Shown here piece after piece: positions 8,752 to 16,499 of a DNA stretch of 64,000 nucleotides. Positions within the stretch are counted from its first letter, which is position 1; each line of letters opens with the position of its first letter. The translations under genes were made by a program, and so were the position numbers. Source of the stretch: Amycolatopsis nalaikhensis (lineage in GTDB: Bacteria > Actinomycetota > Actinomycetes > Mycobacteriales > Pseudonocardiaceae); the NCBI RefSeq assembly GCF_030264295.1, contig NZ_CP127173.1, positions 131,501-195,500 on the forward strand, written 5' to 3'. The notes beneath the pieces were generated by a model. It did not search any database. It was not told the origin of the DNA and was given only the letters and a program-made list of their open reading frames with translations.

Positions 8752-10046
8752 TCGTCCACGTCCAGCAGTCCGGCCGGCATCGCCAGCGTCGTGCCGGCGG
8801 GCGGCGGCGCGATCTCCTCGGCGTCGACTTCGACCAGCGAAGCCGCGTGCGCCAGCCGTTCGACGCAGGTCTCGGAGTCGGCCGCCTGGCACACGACGAA
8901 GGAGTGGCGCGCGATGTAGCCGCCCGGCGGCAGCCGCAGCGTGGTGCCCGGCTCGACCATCGGCGACGCCGTCACCAGCCCCGGAGCCTCGGCAGGCACG
9001 TCGACCGCGTGGACGACGCAGTCGTGCTCGGGGTAGCCGAAGCGGATCCCGGCGGTGCCCGCGCGGCTGTGCGAGACGTCCGGGCGCTGCCCGGTGCCGA
9101 CGTCGAACAGCACGCTGCCCGGGTCGATGCCGGTCGCGGTCTTGCCGAGGAACGGGATGAGGTCCCCGCCGAGGCGGCCGTTGACCTCGATGATCACCGG
9201 GCCGCGGGCGGTCAGCCGGACCTCGGTGTGGGTGATCCCGTTCTCGATGCCGAGGACGCGATGGGCCTCGGCCAGCACGCCCATCAGCTCGTCGTCGCGC
9301 AGCAGCGGGTCGGCCGAGTCGACGACGTGGCCGGTCTCCTCGAAGAACGGCGGCATGCCGGTGCTCTTGCGGGCGACGAACATCGGCAGGTACTCGCCCT
9401 TGTGGACGGCGCCGTCGACGCTGATCTCCGGTCCGTCGGCGAAGCCTTCGATGATCGCGCCGCCACGGTAGGGCTCGTCGCCGACCAGGCTGGCCTCGTG
9501 GGCGACGCGGTAGGCGGCGTCGAGCTCGGCTTCGTCGCGGGCGAGGGAGACGCCCATGCTGGCGCCGAGCGCGCGCGGCTTGACGATCACCGGGTAGCCG
9601 ATCCGTCCGGCGGCCGCGCGGGCGTCGGCGAAGTCCGCGGCCAGGTGGAAGCCGGGTTGCGGCAGGCCGGCGGCGGTGAGGCGGGTGCGGCAGCTGTGCT
9701 TGTCGCGGCAGCCGTGCACGCCGGGGATGCTCAGGCCGGGCACGCCGAACTCGGCGGCCAGCTCGGCCGCGGGCATGACCAGCGGCTCGTCCCAGCAGAG
9801 GACGCCCGCCACGGTGTACTCGGCGGCCAGCTCGCGGGCGGTGTCGAGGAGCACCTGGTGGTCGAAGACGTTGACGACGGTGATGTCGTCGAAGTACTCG
9901 TGCTGCCAGGTCGGCTTGAGGTTGTTGATCAGCACCAGCCGCAGCCCGGCTTCGCGGGCCCGCTCGGCGACACTGCGGACGAGGTATTCGCGGTAGAGCT
10001 TGAGGCCGCTGCCGATGACGAGCAGCGCGCGCGGGTTCGGAGTCAT
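8748..10046 (-). CDS. ATP-grasp ligase
   Basis: ATP-dependent carboxylate-amine ligase, 432 residues, ATG at 10046. The preATP-grasp domain starts ALLVIGSGLKLYREYL. The ATP-grasp core has YPVIVKPRALGASMGVSLA (purine/phosphate lysine), IIEGFADGPEISVDGAV and IIEVNGRLGGDLIPF, where the Glu/Asn ligate magnesium. A C-terminal domain of about 110 residues is seen in peptide-forming members. It probably activates a carboxylate as acyl phosphate and joins it to an amine or hydrazine nitrogen. In an operon without NRPS modules this is the most likely bond-forming step of the final scaffold (inference). Both ends overlap neighbours by 4 bp (ATGA). Confidence 0.93.
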   Translation of the reverse strand: MTPNPRALLVIGSGLKLYREYLVRSVAERAREAGLRLVLINNLKPTWQHEYFDDITVVNVFDHQVLLDTARELAAEYTVAGVLCWDEPLVMPAAELAAEFGVPGLSIPGVHGCRDKHSCRTRLTAAGLPQPGFHLAADFADARAAAGRIGYPVIVKPRALGASMGVSLARDEAELDAAYRVAHEASLVGDEPYRGGAIIEGFADGPEISVDGAVHKGEYLPMFVARKSTGMPPFFEETGHVVDSADPLLRDDELMGVLAEAHRVLGIENGITHTEVRLTARGPVIIEVNGRLGGDLIPFLGKTATGIDPGSVLFDVGTGQRPDVSHSRAGTAGIRFGYPEHDCVVHAVDVPAEAPGLVTASPMVEPGTTLRLPPGGYIARHSFVVCQAADSETCVERLAHAASLVEVDAEEIAPPPAGTTLAMPAGLLDVDE

Positions 10047-11506
10047 CTGAGGAAGTCCTTTCCGGAGTGCGGGGCGAGGGCGGTGACCACGGCTTCCGCG
10101 GCGAGCGGAGCGGTGCGGAAGCCGTCGGGGCCGCTGGCCGGGCGGGCCCACGCGGCGGGTCCGACGCGGACGAAGCCGGTGTCGCCGCCCTCGGCGGTGG
10201 CGTAGTGGCAGTGCTTGACCCGCACCACGTCGTAACCGTCCACATCGGACACGACACCGGCGGCGAGCACCCGCGCGGCCCAGCCCGCGTCGTCGTCGGG
10301 ACCGGCGAGGGTGGTGACCTCCCGGCGGACGGCGTCGGTGCTGACCTTGAGCAGGGTGCCCGCGACCGAAGGCAGCAGCCAGGCCCGCCCGTCGGTGCCG
10401 AGCCCGCCGGCGGTGGGCGTCGCCGCCCAGGCGTGCGCGAGCGCGGCGGGTGGGCGCAGGTAGACCATGGTCTGCCGGTGCAGGGCCACGCGCCGGTGCA
10501 GCAGGGCACCGGTCCACGGCCCGGCGGCGACGAGCACGACGTCCCCGGTCTCGGCGGTGCCGTCGGCGAGCTCGACGCGAGCCCGGTCAGCGTCGATCGC
10601 GACGGCTTCCCGGCCAGGCCGCAGCTCGGCATCGGGGTGGTGCCGAAGCCACCGCGCGGCGGCGTGCAGGACCCGGTCGGCGAGCAGGGTCCCGGCGTGC
10701 GGTTCGAGGACGGCCCCGCTCCCCCGCGGGAACCCGACGAGCGGGTAGGAGGAGGGGTGCACGATCCGGAGGGGCACGCCGGCGGCCCCGGCGGTGGCGA
10801 CGGCGGCGGGCACCTGCCCGGGCGGCATGGCCTGCAGCACGCCGACCCGCCGGTAGAGTCCGGCGCCCGGCAGGTGATCGCAGAGGAGGGCGTCGAGTTC
10901 CCGCCACTTCCGGTGCAGCTCGGCGGCCCGCCTCGTGGCGGCCCGGTCCCCGACGACCAGTGCGCGGAGGGCGCGGTGCTGGTCGAACGAGGTCGAGCCC
11001 GGGTGCGGGACGGGGCCGCGTTCCAGGAGAACCACGTGGTGTCCGGCGAGGATGCAGCGGATCGCGGTGAGCAGGCCGGTGATCCCGCCGCCGACCACGA
11101 CGACCCGGAGGCCGCCGCGGCGGGTGCGGGTGGTGGCCTGGGTCGCGGTGGCCGGGGTGGCGCCCAGGAGGGCGGTCGCCCCGCCGGACGGCGGACCGCC
11201 CAGCGGGGTGGCGGATGCGGCGCCGCCGGGAGTGGGGGCGCCGCCGAGCAGGACCGCGGTTCCGCCTGGCACGGCACCCGCCGCGCTGAGCGAGGTGGCG
11301 GTGCCGGATGCGCCCGGCCCGCCCAGCGGGATGGCGGCCCCGCCCGACATCGCACCGGCCGGGGTGGCCGCCGCCTGACCGAGCGAGGTGGTGCCTCCGC
11401 TGCCCAGCGGCGTGGCCGCGCCGCCATCCACCCCCGGGAGGGCCGCAGCCCCGCCGAGCGCAGCCGCCGCGTGGGTCGCCATCTCCTCGCGCAGGCTCGC
11501 GCTCAT
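10043..11506 (-). CDS. DAO-type FAD oxidoreductase with a long repetitive N-terminus
   Basis: D-amino-acid-oxidase/glycine-oxidase fold, 487 residues. The dinucleotide motif LRVVVVGGGITGLLTA appears only at about residue 132; GPWTGALL and a C-terminal region with GPAAWARPASG follow. In characterised hydrazine pathways (for example triacsin, formycin, s56-p1) an enzyme of this fold cleaves the N-N coupled amino-acid conjugate oxidatively to release a hydrazino acid, and that role is proposed here. Odd: residues 10-125 are a low-complexity extension of imperfect 13-16-residue units such as GGAAIPLGGPGAS and GGTAVLLGGAPTP. The ATG at 11506 overlaps the upstream stop, which supports this start and so the extension. 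Confidence 0.9.
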   Translation of the reverse strand: MSASLREEMATHAAAALGGAAALPGVDGGAATPLGSGGTTSLGQAAATPAGAMSGGAAIPLGGPGASGTATSLSAAGAVPGGTAVLLGGAPTPGGAASATPLGGPPSGGATALLGATPATATQATTRTRRGGLRVVVVGGGITGLLTAIRCILAGHHVVLLERGPVPHPGSTSFDQHRALRALVVGDRAATRRAAELHRKWRELDALLCDHLPGAGLYRRVGVLQAMPPGQVPAAVATAGAAGVPLRIVHPSSYPLVGFPRGSGAVLEPHAGTLLADRVLHAAARWLRHHPDAELRPGREAVAIDADRARVELADGTAETGDVVLVAAGPWTGALLHRRVALHRQTMVYLRPPAALAHAWAATPTAGGLGTDGRAWLLPSVAGTLLKVSTDAVRREVTTLAGPDDDAGWAARVLAAGVVSDVDGYDVVRVKHCHYATAEGGDTGFVRVGPAAWARPASGPDGFRTAPLAAEAVVTALAPHSGKDFLR

Positions 11507-13041
11507 GACCGCACCTCCGCCGAGCGCAGCCGCGGCAACGCGACCGGCGTGAAACTCCGCGCCTCCGCGCCGCCGTCCTCGCCGAGCACCTCCGCCGCCA
11601 GGTCGATCAGGATCGGCGCCGCTCCGCGCAGCAGCCGGTCCACCTCGAAACAGAAGTCACCAGCGGAGGCCGCAGTCACCTCGCGGCTCGCCAGCCGGGC
11701 CAGCTGGTCCGCGATCGTCTCCGCCGCGCGGTTCAAGCTGAACCCCGCCAGCTCGTACGAAGCCGCGAAGCGCTCGGCCATCCGCGCCGCCCCGCGGCGG
11801 GACCGCGAAGACACCGGCAACGGTCCCCGCCCGACCCAACGATTCACCTTGTCCGCCACCACGTTCCACGGCTCCACCAGCCGCGAAGACGTCACGCGCA
11901 CCAGCGCCTCGCGGCCGAAGCTCGTGCGCTGGTGCTCGGGGCTCGTCGCGGCCAGGTGGAACCGGATCAGGTCGCGGGGCACCTCCGCCGCCAGCTCGCG
12001 GCTCCACACCACGTGTCCGCGGCTCGTCGAGAACTTCCGGTGGTCCAGCTCGTAGAACTCGTTGGTCAGGTACCGCGCCGGCAGGTCGTACCGCCCCTCC
12101 GACGCCAGCAACATGGCCGGACCGGCGATCGCGAACGGGTAGATGTTGTCGAACCCGAGGAAGTACACGATCTCCGAACCCGCCCCGGCGAGCCACAACG
12201 CGTCCTCCGCGCCCGCAGCAGCACCCCGAGCCTCCGACGACAACGCCGAACAGTGCATGCTCCACGCCATCGGCTCGGCGTTGGGGTTGACCCGCTGCCC
12301 CGCGACCTCGGGGAACGGCACCTCGATGCCCCACGAGATCGGGTACGTCACCGGGAAGTCCGGCAACGGCCGCGCCAGCATCTGCTCCAGCGCCTGCGCC
12401 ATGTGCGGCCGCAGCCCCGAAGCGTGCGCCGCGAAGTGCTCACGCAGCTGGGACCGGTACCGCTCGACGGGCAGCACCAGCACGTCCGCCTCGCGCAGCA
12501 CCACCGGCTCCGTCGGGTCCAATGTGGACCGGACGTCCAGCAGGTCGCCCGCCGCCACCAGCTGGCCGCAGCTCTCGCACAGTCCCGCGCAGCACTCGGC
12601 CAGGCACTCCGGGCACCCGCCGGACGCGAAGCCGTCGACCAGGAACTGCCCCGTCCGGGACGAGTACGGGAACTTCATCGTGCGCAGTTCCAGCTTGCCC
12701 GCCGAGTACAGCCTGCCGATGAAGTCGACGACCCACTTCGTGAACCGGTCGTCGTCGCCGGTGTACCCGTCGACGCCGATGCCCATCGCGGCCAGGCTCG
12801 CCGAGATCTGCGCCGCCGACGTCGCCACCAGCTCCGCCGGGGTGACCCCGCGACGATGGGCCGTCGTCACCACGAACGTCGACGTGTCCTGGAAACCCGT
12901 GCCCAGCACCACTTCCCGGCCCTGGGACCGCGCGTAGCGGGTGTGCACGTCCGCCGCCAGGAACGGGCCCGCGATGTGCCCGAGGTGCAGGTCCCCGTTG
13001 GCCGTCGGGGCCGGGGAGATCACCACCGTCCGGGCGCTCAC
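11503..13041 (-). CDS. Methionyl-tRNA-synthetase-like N-N bond-forming enzyme (hydrazine synthetase subunit)
   Basis: Class I synthetase paralogue, 512 residues, GTG at 13041 overlapping the cupin stop (GTGA). Visible: PTANGDLHLGHIAGPF (HIGH signature as HLGH), zinc-knuckle cysteines in GGCPECLAECCAGLCESCG, GFDNIYPF, and KFSTSRGHVVW as a variant KMSKS loop. A second MetRS next to biosynthetic genes is not for translation. In hydrazine synthetases this domain uses ATP to activate an amino acid, which is attacked by an N-hydroxylated lysine or ornithine bound with help of a cupin domain, and the ester rearranges to an N-N bond. Here the cupin is a separate gene directly upstream. Which amino acids are used is unknown. 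Confidence 0.92.
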   Translation of the reverse strand: MSARTVVISPAPTANGDLHLGHIAGPFLAADVHTRYARSQGREVVLGTGFQDTSTFVVTTAHRRGVTPAELVATSAAQISASLAAMGIGVDGYTGDDDRFTKWVVDFIGRLYSAGKLELRTMKFPYSSRTGQFLVDGFASGGCPECLAECCAGLCESCGQLVAAGDLLDVRSTLDPTEPVVLREADVLVLPVERYRSQLREHFAAHASGLRPHMAQALEQMLARPLPDFPVTYPISWGIEVPFPEVAGQRVNPNAEPMAWSMHCSALSSEARGAAAGAEDALWLAGAGSEIVYFLGFDNIYPFAIAGPAMLLASEGRYDLPARYLTNEFYELDHRKFSTSRGHVVWSRELAAEVPRDLIRFHLAATSPEHQRTSFGREALVRVTSSRLVEPWNVVADKVNRWVGRGPLPVSSRSRRGAARMAERFAASYELAGFSLNRAAETIADQLARLASREVTAASAGDFCFEVDRLLRGAAPILIDLAAEVLGEDGGAEARSFTPVALPRLRSAEVRS

Positions 13042-13409
13042 GACGTGCTCGCTTCGTGGCGGGCCGTGAACTGGGCCGACATCTCCGCGTCCCACCAGAC
13101 GCCGTAGTACTCGAAGTCCTCGTCGCCGTCGTTGGTGACGCAGTGCGTCGAGCCCGGCGGCAGGCGGACGACGTCGCCCTCGGTGAACGGGTGCGGCTCG
13201 CCGTCGACGATCAGCGTCGCCGTGCCGCAGACCGCGATGAAGATCTCGTACTCGTGGTGGGCGTGCGGGGTGGACGTCGTGTGCGGCCGCAGCACGCACC
13301 ACGCGCCTTCGAACGGGGCGTTCAGCTCCGGCCAGGGCAGCAGGCGCTGCGAGTCGAGCCCGTAGGCGCGCTCCAGGTTCTCGCGGTCGAGGCGGTGGAC
13401 GTCGATCAT
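13038..13409 (-). CDS. Cupin protein, partner of the MetRS-like enzyme
   Basis: Single-domain cupin, 123 residues, ATG at 13409. Motif 1 reads PHAHHEYEIFIAVCG and motif 2 GDVVRLPPGSTHCVTN, so the metal ligands (three His and one Glu) are all present; a metal site is expected. In characterised hydrazine synthetases an equivalent cupin is fused to the MetRS-like domain and catalyses the rearrangement to the N-N bond. Here it is encoded separately, overlapping the hydroxylase gene upstream (ATGA) and the synthetase downstream (GTGA), as expected for subunits of one complex. The start is fixed by the overlap. Confidence 0.92.
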   Translation of the reverse strand: MIDVHRLDRENLERAYGLDSQRLLPWPELNAPFEGAWCVLRPHTTSTPHAHHEYEIFIAVCGTATLIVDGEPHPFTEGDVVRLPPGSTHCVTNDGDEDFEYYGVWWDAEMSAQFTARHEASTS

Positions 13410-14749
13410 GCCGCCACCACCACGGAGTCGCCGGACTTGCGCCGCCCGCCGTCCGGGCCGGTGCCCGGGCCGCGGCGCTCGACGATGTCGCCCGCGATCT
13501 CGGCCGAGCGCTGGGCCAGTACGCTGATCAGCGAGTCGGAGATGCCGTGCGTGGCCTCGTTGACGCCCTGCAGGTACAACGCGCCGTGCGCGTCCTCGCC
13601 GAGGTCGGCGCGGTACTGGCGGTTGACCGTGACCTCGTCGAGGCCGATCGCCTCGGCCAGCTCGCGGACCATCGACGGCATCCGCTGGTCGAAGCCGGTG
13701 CCGAGGAACACCGCGTCGCAGCGGACGTGCTCGACGCCGCCGCGCTTGAGGTCGCGGACGTCGAGCACAACTTCCTCGCCGCCGGCCGCCGGTTCCGTCC
13801 GCGCGCCGACGACCTCGGTCAGGCCGCGGATCGTCGAAACCGGCTCGCCGAGCATCTTCTGCCGGTAGATCATCGTGTACAGCTCTTCGAGGAACGGCGC
13901 AGCGAGCCCCGCGTAGTTGGTCAGGTGCATCTCGCCCAGCACCTTCGCGCGGACCTCGTCGGTCATCGCGTAGAACTCGTCCACAAAGGACGGATAGAAG
14001 AGTTCGTTGACGAACTTGCTGGTCTGGTAGTCCTTGAGGGCGATCGAGCGGATCAGCATCGTCGGCGACGAGCCCGGCGCGTGCTGGTGCAGGGCCATGA
14101 ACATCTCGGCCGCGCTCTGCGCCCCGCCGACCACGACCGGCCGCAGCGGCTTGCCGGGCCGGGCCAGCTTCGCCGTGGCGTCGACGCGGGTGCTGTACTC
14201 CGTGCTGTGCACGACGCGCTCGGCGGGCAGCCCGCGGAACACCTCGGGCACGTGGGCGTCCCGGCCGCCGCCGACGACCAGGTCGCGGCAGAGCACCGTG
14301 TCGCCGTCGGACAGCGGGACGGTGAAGCCGAGCACCGCGCCGGACTCGGAGTGGATCGGCAGGATCCGCTCGGCGCGGGCCTGGTAGCGCACCCGGACCT
14401 GCTCGAGGGAGTCCGCGACCCACTGCAGATACGCCGAAACCTGCCAGCGGAACGGGTTGAACGTGCCGAGGTTGACGAACTCGTCGAGCTCGCCACGCTC
14501 GTGCATGAAGTTGAGGAACGAGAACCGGCTGCGCGGGTTGCGCAGGGTCACCAGGTCCTTGACGTAGGAAACCTGGCTGCGCGCCCACGGCAGCATCAGG
14601 TTGCGCTGCCACTTCACGTCCTCGTGCTGTTCGAGGATCATCGCGCCGCGGGCCGCGCCGGAGCGGCCGCACTCCTCCAGGGCCACGGCCAGCGCGAGGT
14701 TCGCCGGGCCGGCCCCGATCATCAGGACATCCACCTCGTGGACGGTCAT
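13406..14749 (-). CDS. Lysine/ornithine N-hydroxylase-family flavin monooxygenase
   Basis: Flavin N-hydroxylating monooxygenase of the IucD/PvdA/SidA family, 447 residues, ATG at 14749. FAD site VLMIGAGPANLALAVALEE; NADPH site RPVVVGGAQSAAEMFMAL; family segments LMLPWARSQVSYVKDLVTLR, NELFYPSFVDEFY and the C-terminal FLGTGFDQRMPSM. It should hydroxylate the side-chain amine of lysine or ornithine, using NADPH, FAD and O2. There are no siderophore synthetase genes beside it; the direct followers are the cupin, MetRS-like and DAO genes, which makes the hydroxylamine the nucleophile for N-N bond formation, as in known hydrazine pathways. A GC-rich hairpin separates it from the binding-protein gene upstream. 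Confidence 0.93.
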   Translation of the reverse strand: MTVHEVDVLMIGAGPANLALAVALEECGRSGAARGAMILEQHEDVKWQRNLMLPWARSQVSYVKDLVTLRNPRSRFSFLNFMHERGELDEFVNLGTFNPFRWQVSAYLQWVADSLEQVRVRYQARAERILPIHSESGAVLGFTVPLSDGDTVLCRDLVVGGGRDAHVPEVFRGLPAERVVHSTEYSTRVDATAKLARPGKPLRPVVVGGAQSAAEMFMALHQHAPGSSPTMLIRSIALKDYQTSKFVNELFYPSFVDEFYAMTDEVRAKVLGEMHLTNYAGLAAPFLEELYTMIYRQKMLGEPVSTIRGLTEVVGARTEPAAGGEEVVLDVRDLKRGGVEHVRCDAVFLGTGFDQRMPSMVRELAEAIGLDEVTVNRQYRADLGEDAHGALYLQGVNEATHGISDSLISVLAQRSAEIAGDIVERRGPGTGPDGGRRKSGDSVVVAA

Positions 14750-14773
14750 GTCATCTCCACTTTCCGGGTCGAC

Positions 14774-14804
14774 GTGCGGCGCGCCGGGTCGCGGCGCGCC
14801 GCAC
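14774..14804 (-). terminator. Intra-operon hairpin after the binding-protein gene
   Basis: Perfect 12-bp stem GTGCGGCGCGCC with a 7-base loop, in the 61-bp gap between the solute-binding protein and the N-hydroxylase gene. There is no T run. It may partly terminate or stabilise the upstream message, giving different levels for the two parts of the operon. Confidence 0.6.
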
Positions 14805-14810
14805 GCGGGA

Positions 14811-16469
14811 CTACTTGCTGACGGTCACGCTGAAGAGGTCGAGCTCGCGGAACTGGGTCGGCTGGACGTTGTGCAGGCGGGGCGCCCACGCCGCGGTGCC
14901 GGACTGCCACCAGATCGGGATGGTCGGCATGTCCTGCAGGACGAGCTTTTCGGCCTGCTGGTAGAGCGCCTGGCCCTGCTGCTGCGACGGCGCGGCGTCG
15001 GCCTGCTTGAGCAGCTCGTCGACCTTGGGGTTCGAGTACTGCCCGACGTTCGAGGCGGCCCCGGTGCGGAACAGCGGGTTGAGGAAGTTCTCGATCGACG
15101 GGTAGTCCGCGACCCACGCCGAGCGGTAGATGCCGGTCACCGTGCGGTTGTTGAGCTGCTTGCGGAAGTCGCCCAGCGTCGTCTGCGGGGTGAACTTGCA
15201 GGTGCGGCCCAGCGACGCCTGGATCTGGCGGCAGATGACCTCCATCCACTCCTGGTTGCCGGAGTCGATGTTCGACGTCAGTTCGATGTCGCCCTGGAAA
15301 CCCGAGGCGTCGAACAGCTGCTTGGCCTTCTGCGGGGAGTAGGTGCACAGCTCGCCGCACTGGTTGTCGAGGTGACCCTGGACGTTCGGGGCGACCAGGC
15401 CGTCGGCCGGGGTGCGGCCGCCGTTGAAGACCTGCTGGATCAGGGCCTTCCGGTCGATGGCCATCGAGATCGCCTGCCGGAACTGCGGGCTGTCGTAGCG
15501 CTTGTCGAACAGCGGGAACGCGATGGCCTGGTAGCCGAGGTAGGTGTAGGTCTTGCGCCGGTCGTCGGGCAGGTCCTTCTTGATCTTGCCGCCCTGGGTC
15601 GACGTCCACGGCGTGAACGACAGGAAGTCGAGCTTGTTGGCGAGGACGTCGGCGTAGGCCTGGTCGAGGTCGGTGTAGAAGCGGAAGTCGATGCCGCCGA
15701 TGTTCACCTTCTGCGTGCCGGCGTAACCGTCGAAACGCTTGACGAGCAGGTCCTTGCCCGCCGTGTAGGAGGCGAACCGGAACGGGCCGTTGCCGACCGG
15801 GTGGGCCTCGAACGCCTTGCGGTCGGCGAAGAAGCTCGCGGGCAGCGGGAAGAACGCCGCGTAGCCGAGCTGCACGCCGAACTCCGAGAACGGCGCGTCG
15901 AGCGTCACGGTGAACGTCTTGTCGTCGACGACCTTCAGGCCCGACAGCTCCTTGGCGGCGGGCAGCGCCGCGGGCTGCTTGCCGTCCGCGGTCGCGTTGT
16001 TCACCCGCGCGAAGCCCTCGACGTGCGAGAAGTAGCTCGCCCCGGCCATCAGGTTCGGCGAGTACGCGGTGTAGTTCCACGCGTCGACGAAGCTCTTCGC
16101 GGTGACCGCCGTGCCGTCGTGGAACGTCCAGCCCGGCTTGAGCTTGATGGTCCACGTCTTCGAGTCGGTCGTGCTGATCGAGTCGGCGACGGCGTTGCGC
16201 GGCGCGGCCGTCTTGCCGTCGTACTCGATGAGCCCGCGGAAGAGCGTGCCCAGCACGCTGATCCCGCCGACCTCGGTGGTGTTGCCCGGGACCAGCGGGT
16301 TGGACGGCTCGGTCTCGCTGTAGCTGATGACGGCGTCGCGGTCGATGTTCGCGGCGGGCGCGGCGGCGCCGTCCGGGGTCGGGGCGGTGGTGCCGCCCGG
16401 GGCGGTGCACGCGCTGAGCGTCACGGCCAGCACGGCGGCCGCGCACACGGCGGCCTTGAGCTTCTTCAT
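14811..16469 (-). CDS. Family 5 (peptide-type) solute-binding lipoprotein
   Basis: Extracytoplasmic binding protein of the DppA/OppA family, 552 residues. Type II signal peptide with lipobox VTLSAC (Cys 21), then a Gly/Thr/Pro linker. Family segments: KTWTIKLKPGWTFHDGTAV, VGNGPFRFASYTAGKD, FRQAISMAIDRKALIQQVF and MPTIPIWWQSGTAAW. No permease or ATPase genes accompany it, so it is an orphan within the operon. It could feed a house-keeping permease, import the product or a precursor, or bind the product outside the cell for protection. It sits second in the N-N operon, 30 bp behind the monooxygenase gene. Confidence 0.95.
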   Translation of the reverse strand: MKKLKAAVCAAAVLAVTLSACTAPGGTTAPTPDGAAAPAANIDRDAVISYSETEPSNPLVPGNTTEVGGISVLGTLFRGLIEYDGKTAAPRNAVADSISTTDSKTWTIKLKPGWTFHDGTAVTAKSFVDAWNYTAYSPNLMAGASYFSHVEGFARVNNATADGKQPAALPAAKELSGLKVVDDKTFTVTLDAPFSEFGVQLGYAAFFPLPASFFADRKAFEAHPVGNGPFRFASYTAGKDLLVKRFDGYAGTQKVNIGGIDFRFYTDLDQAYADVLANKLDFLSFTPWTSTQGGKIKKDLPDDRRKTYTYLGYQAIAFPLFDKRYDSPQFRQAISMAIDRKALIQQVFNGGRTPADGLVAPNVQGHLDNQCGELCTYSPQKAKQLFDASGFQGDIELTSNIDSGNQEWMEVICRQIQASLGRTCKFTPQTTLGDFRKQLNNRTVTGIYRSAWVADYPSIENFLNPLFRTGAASNVGQYSNPKVDELLKQADAAPSQQQGQALYQQAEKLVLQDMPTIPIWWQSGTAAWAPRLHNVQPTQFRELDLFSVTVSK

Positions 16470-16499
16470 GGGTGACTTCCTTCGGTGGGTGGGGGAAAC

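Noticed and set aside
10049..12055. A 662-residue plus-strand reading frame over the DAO and MetRS-like genes
   Set aside because: Gly/Arg-rich shadow of two well-supported minus-strand genes, with no ribosome site.
11503..13041. Housekeeping methionyl-tRNA synthetase
   Set aside because: It is embedded in an overlapping biosynthetic operon between a cupin and a DAO gene, with a variant KMSKS loop; the translation enzyme is expected elsewhere.
13406..14749. Siderophore (hydroxamate) pathway based on the N-hydroxylase
   Set aside because: No acyltransferase, NIS synthetase or NRPS, no iron box before the operon, and the next three genes are the hydrazine-forming set.
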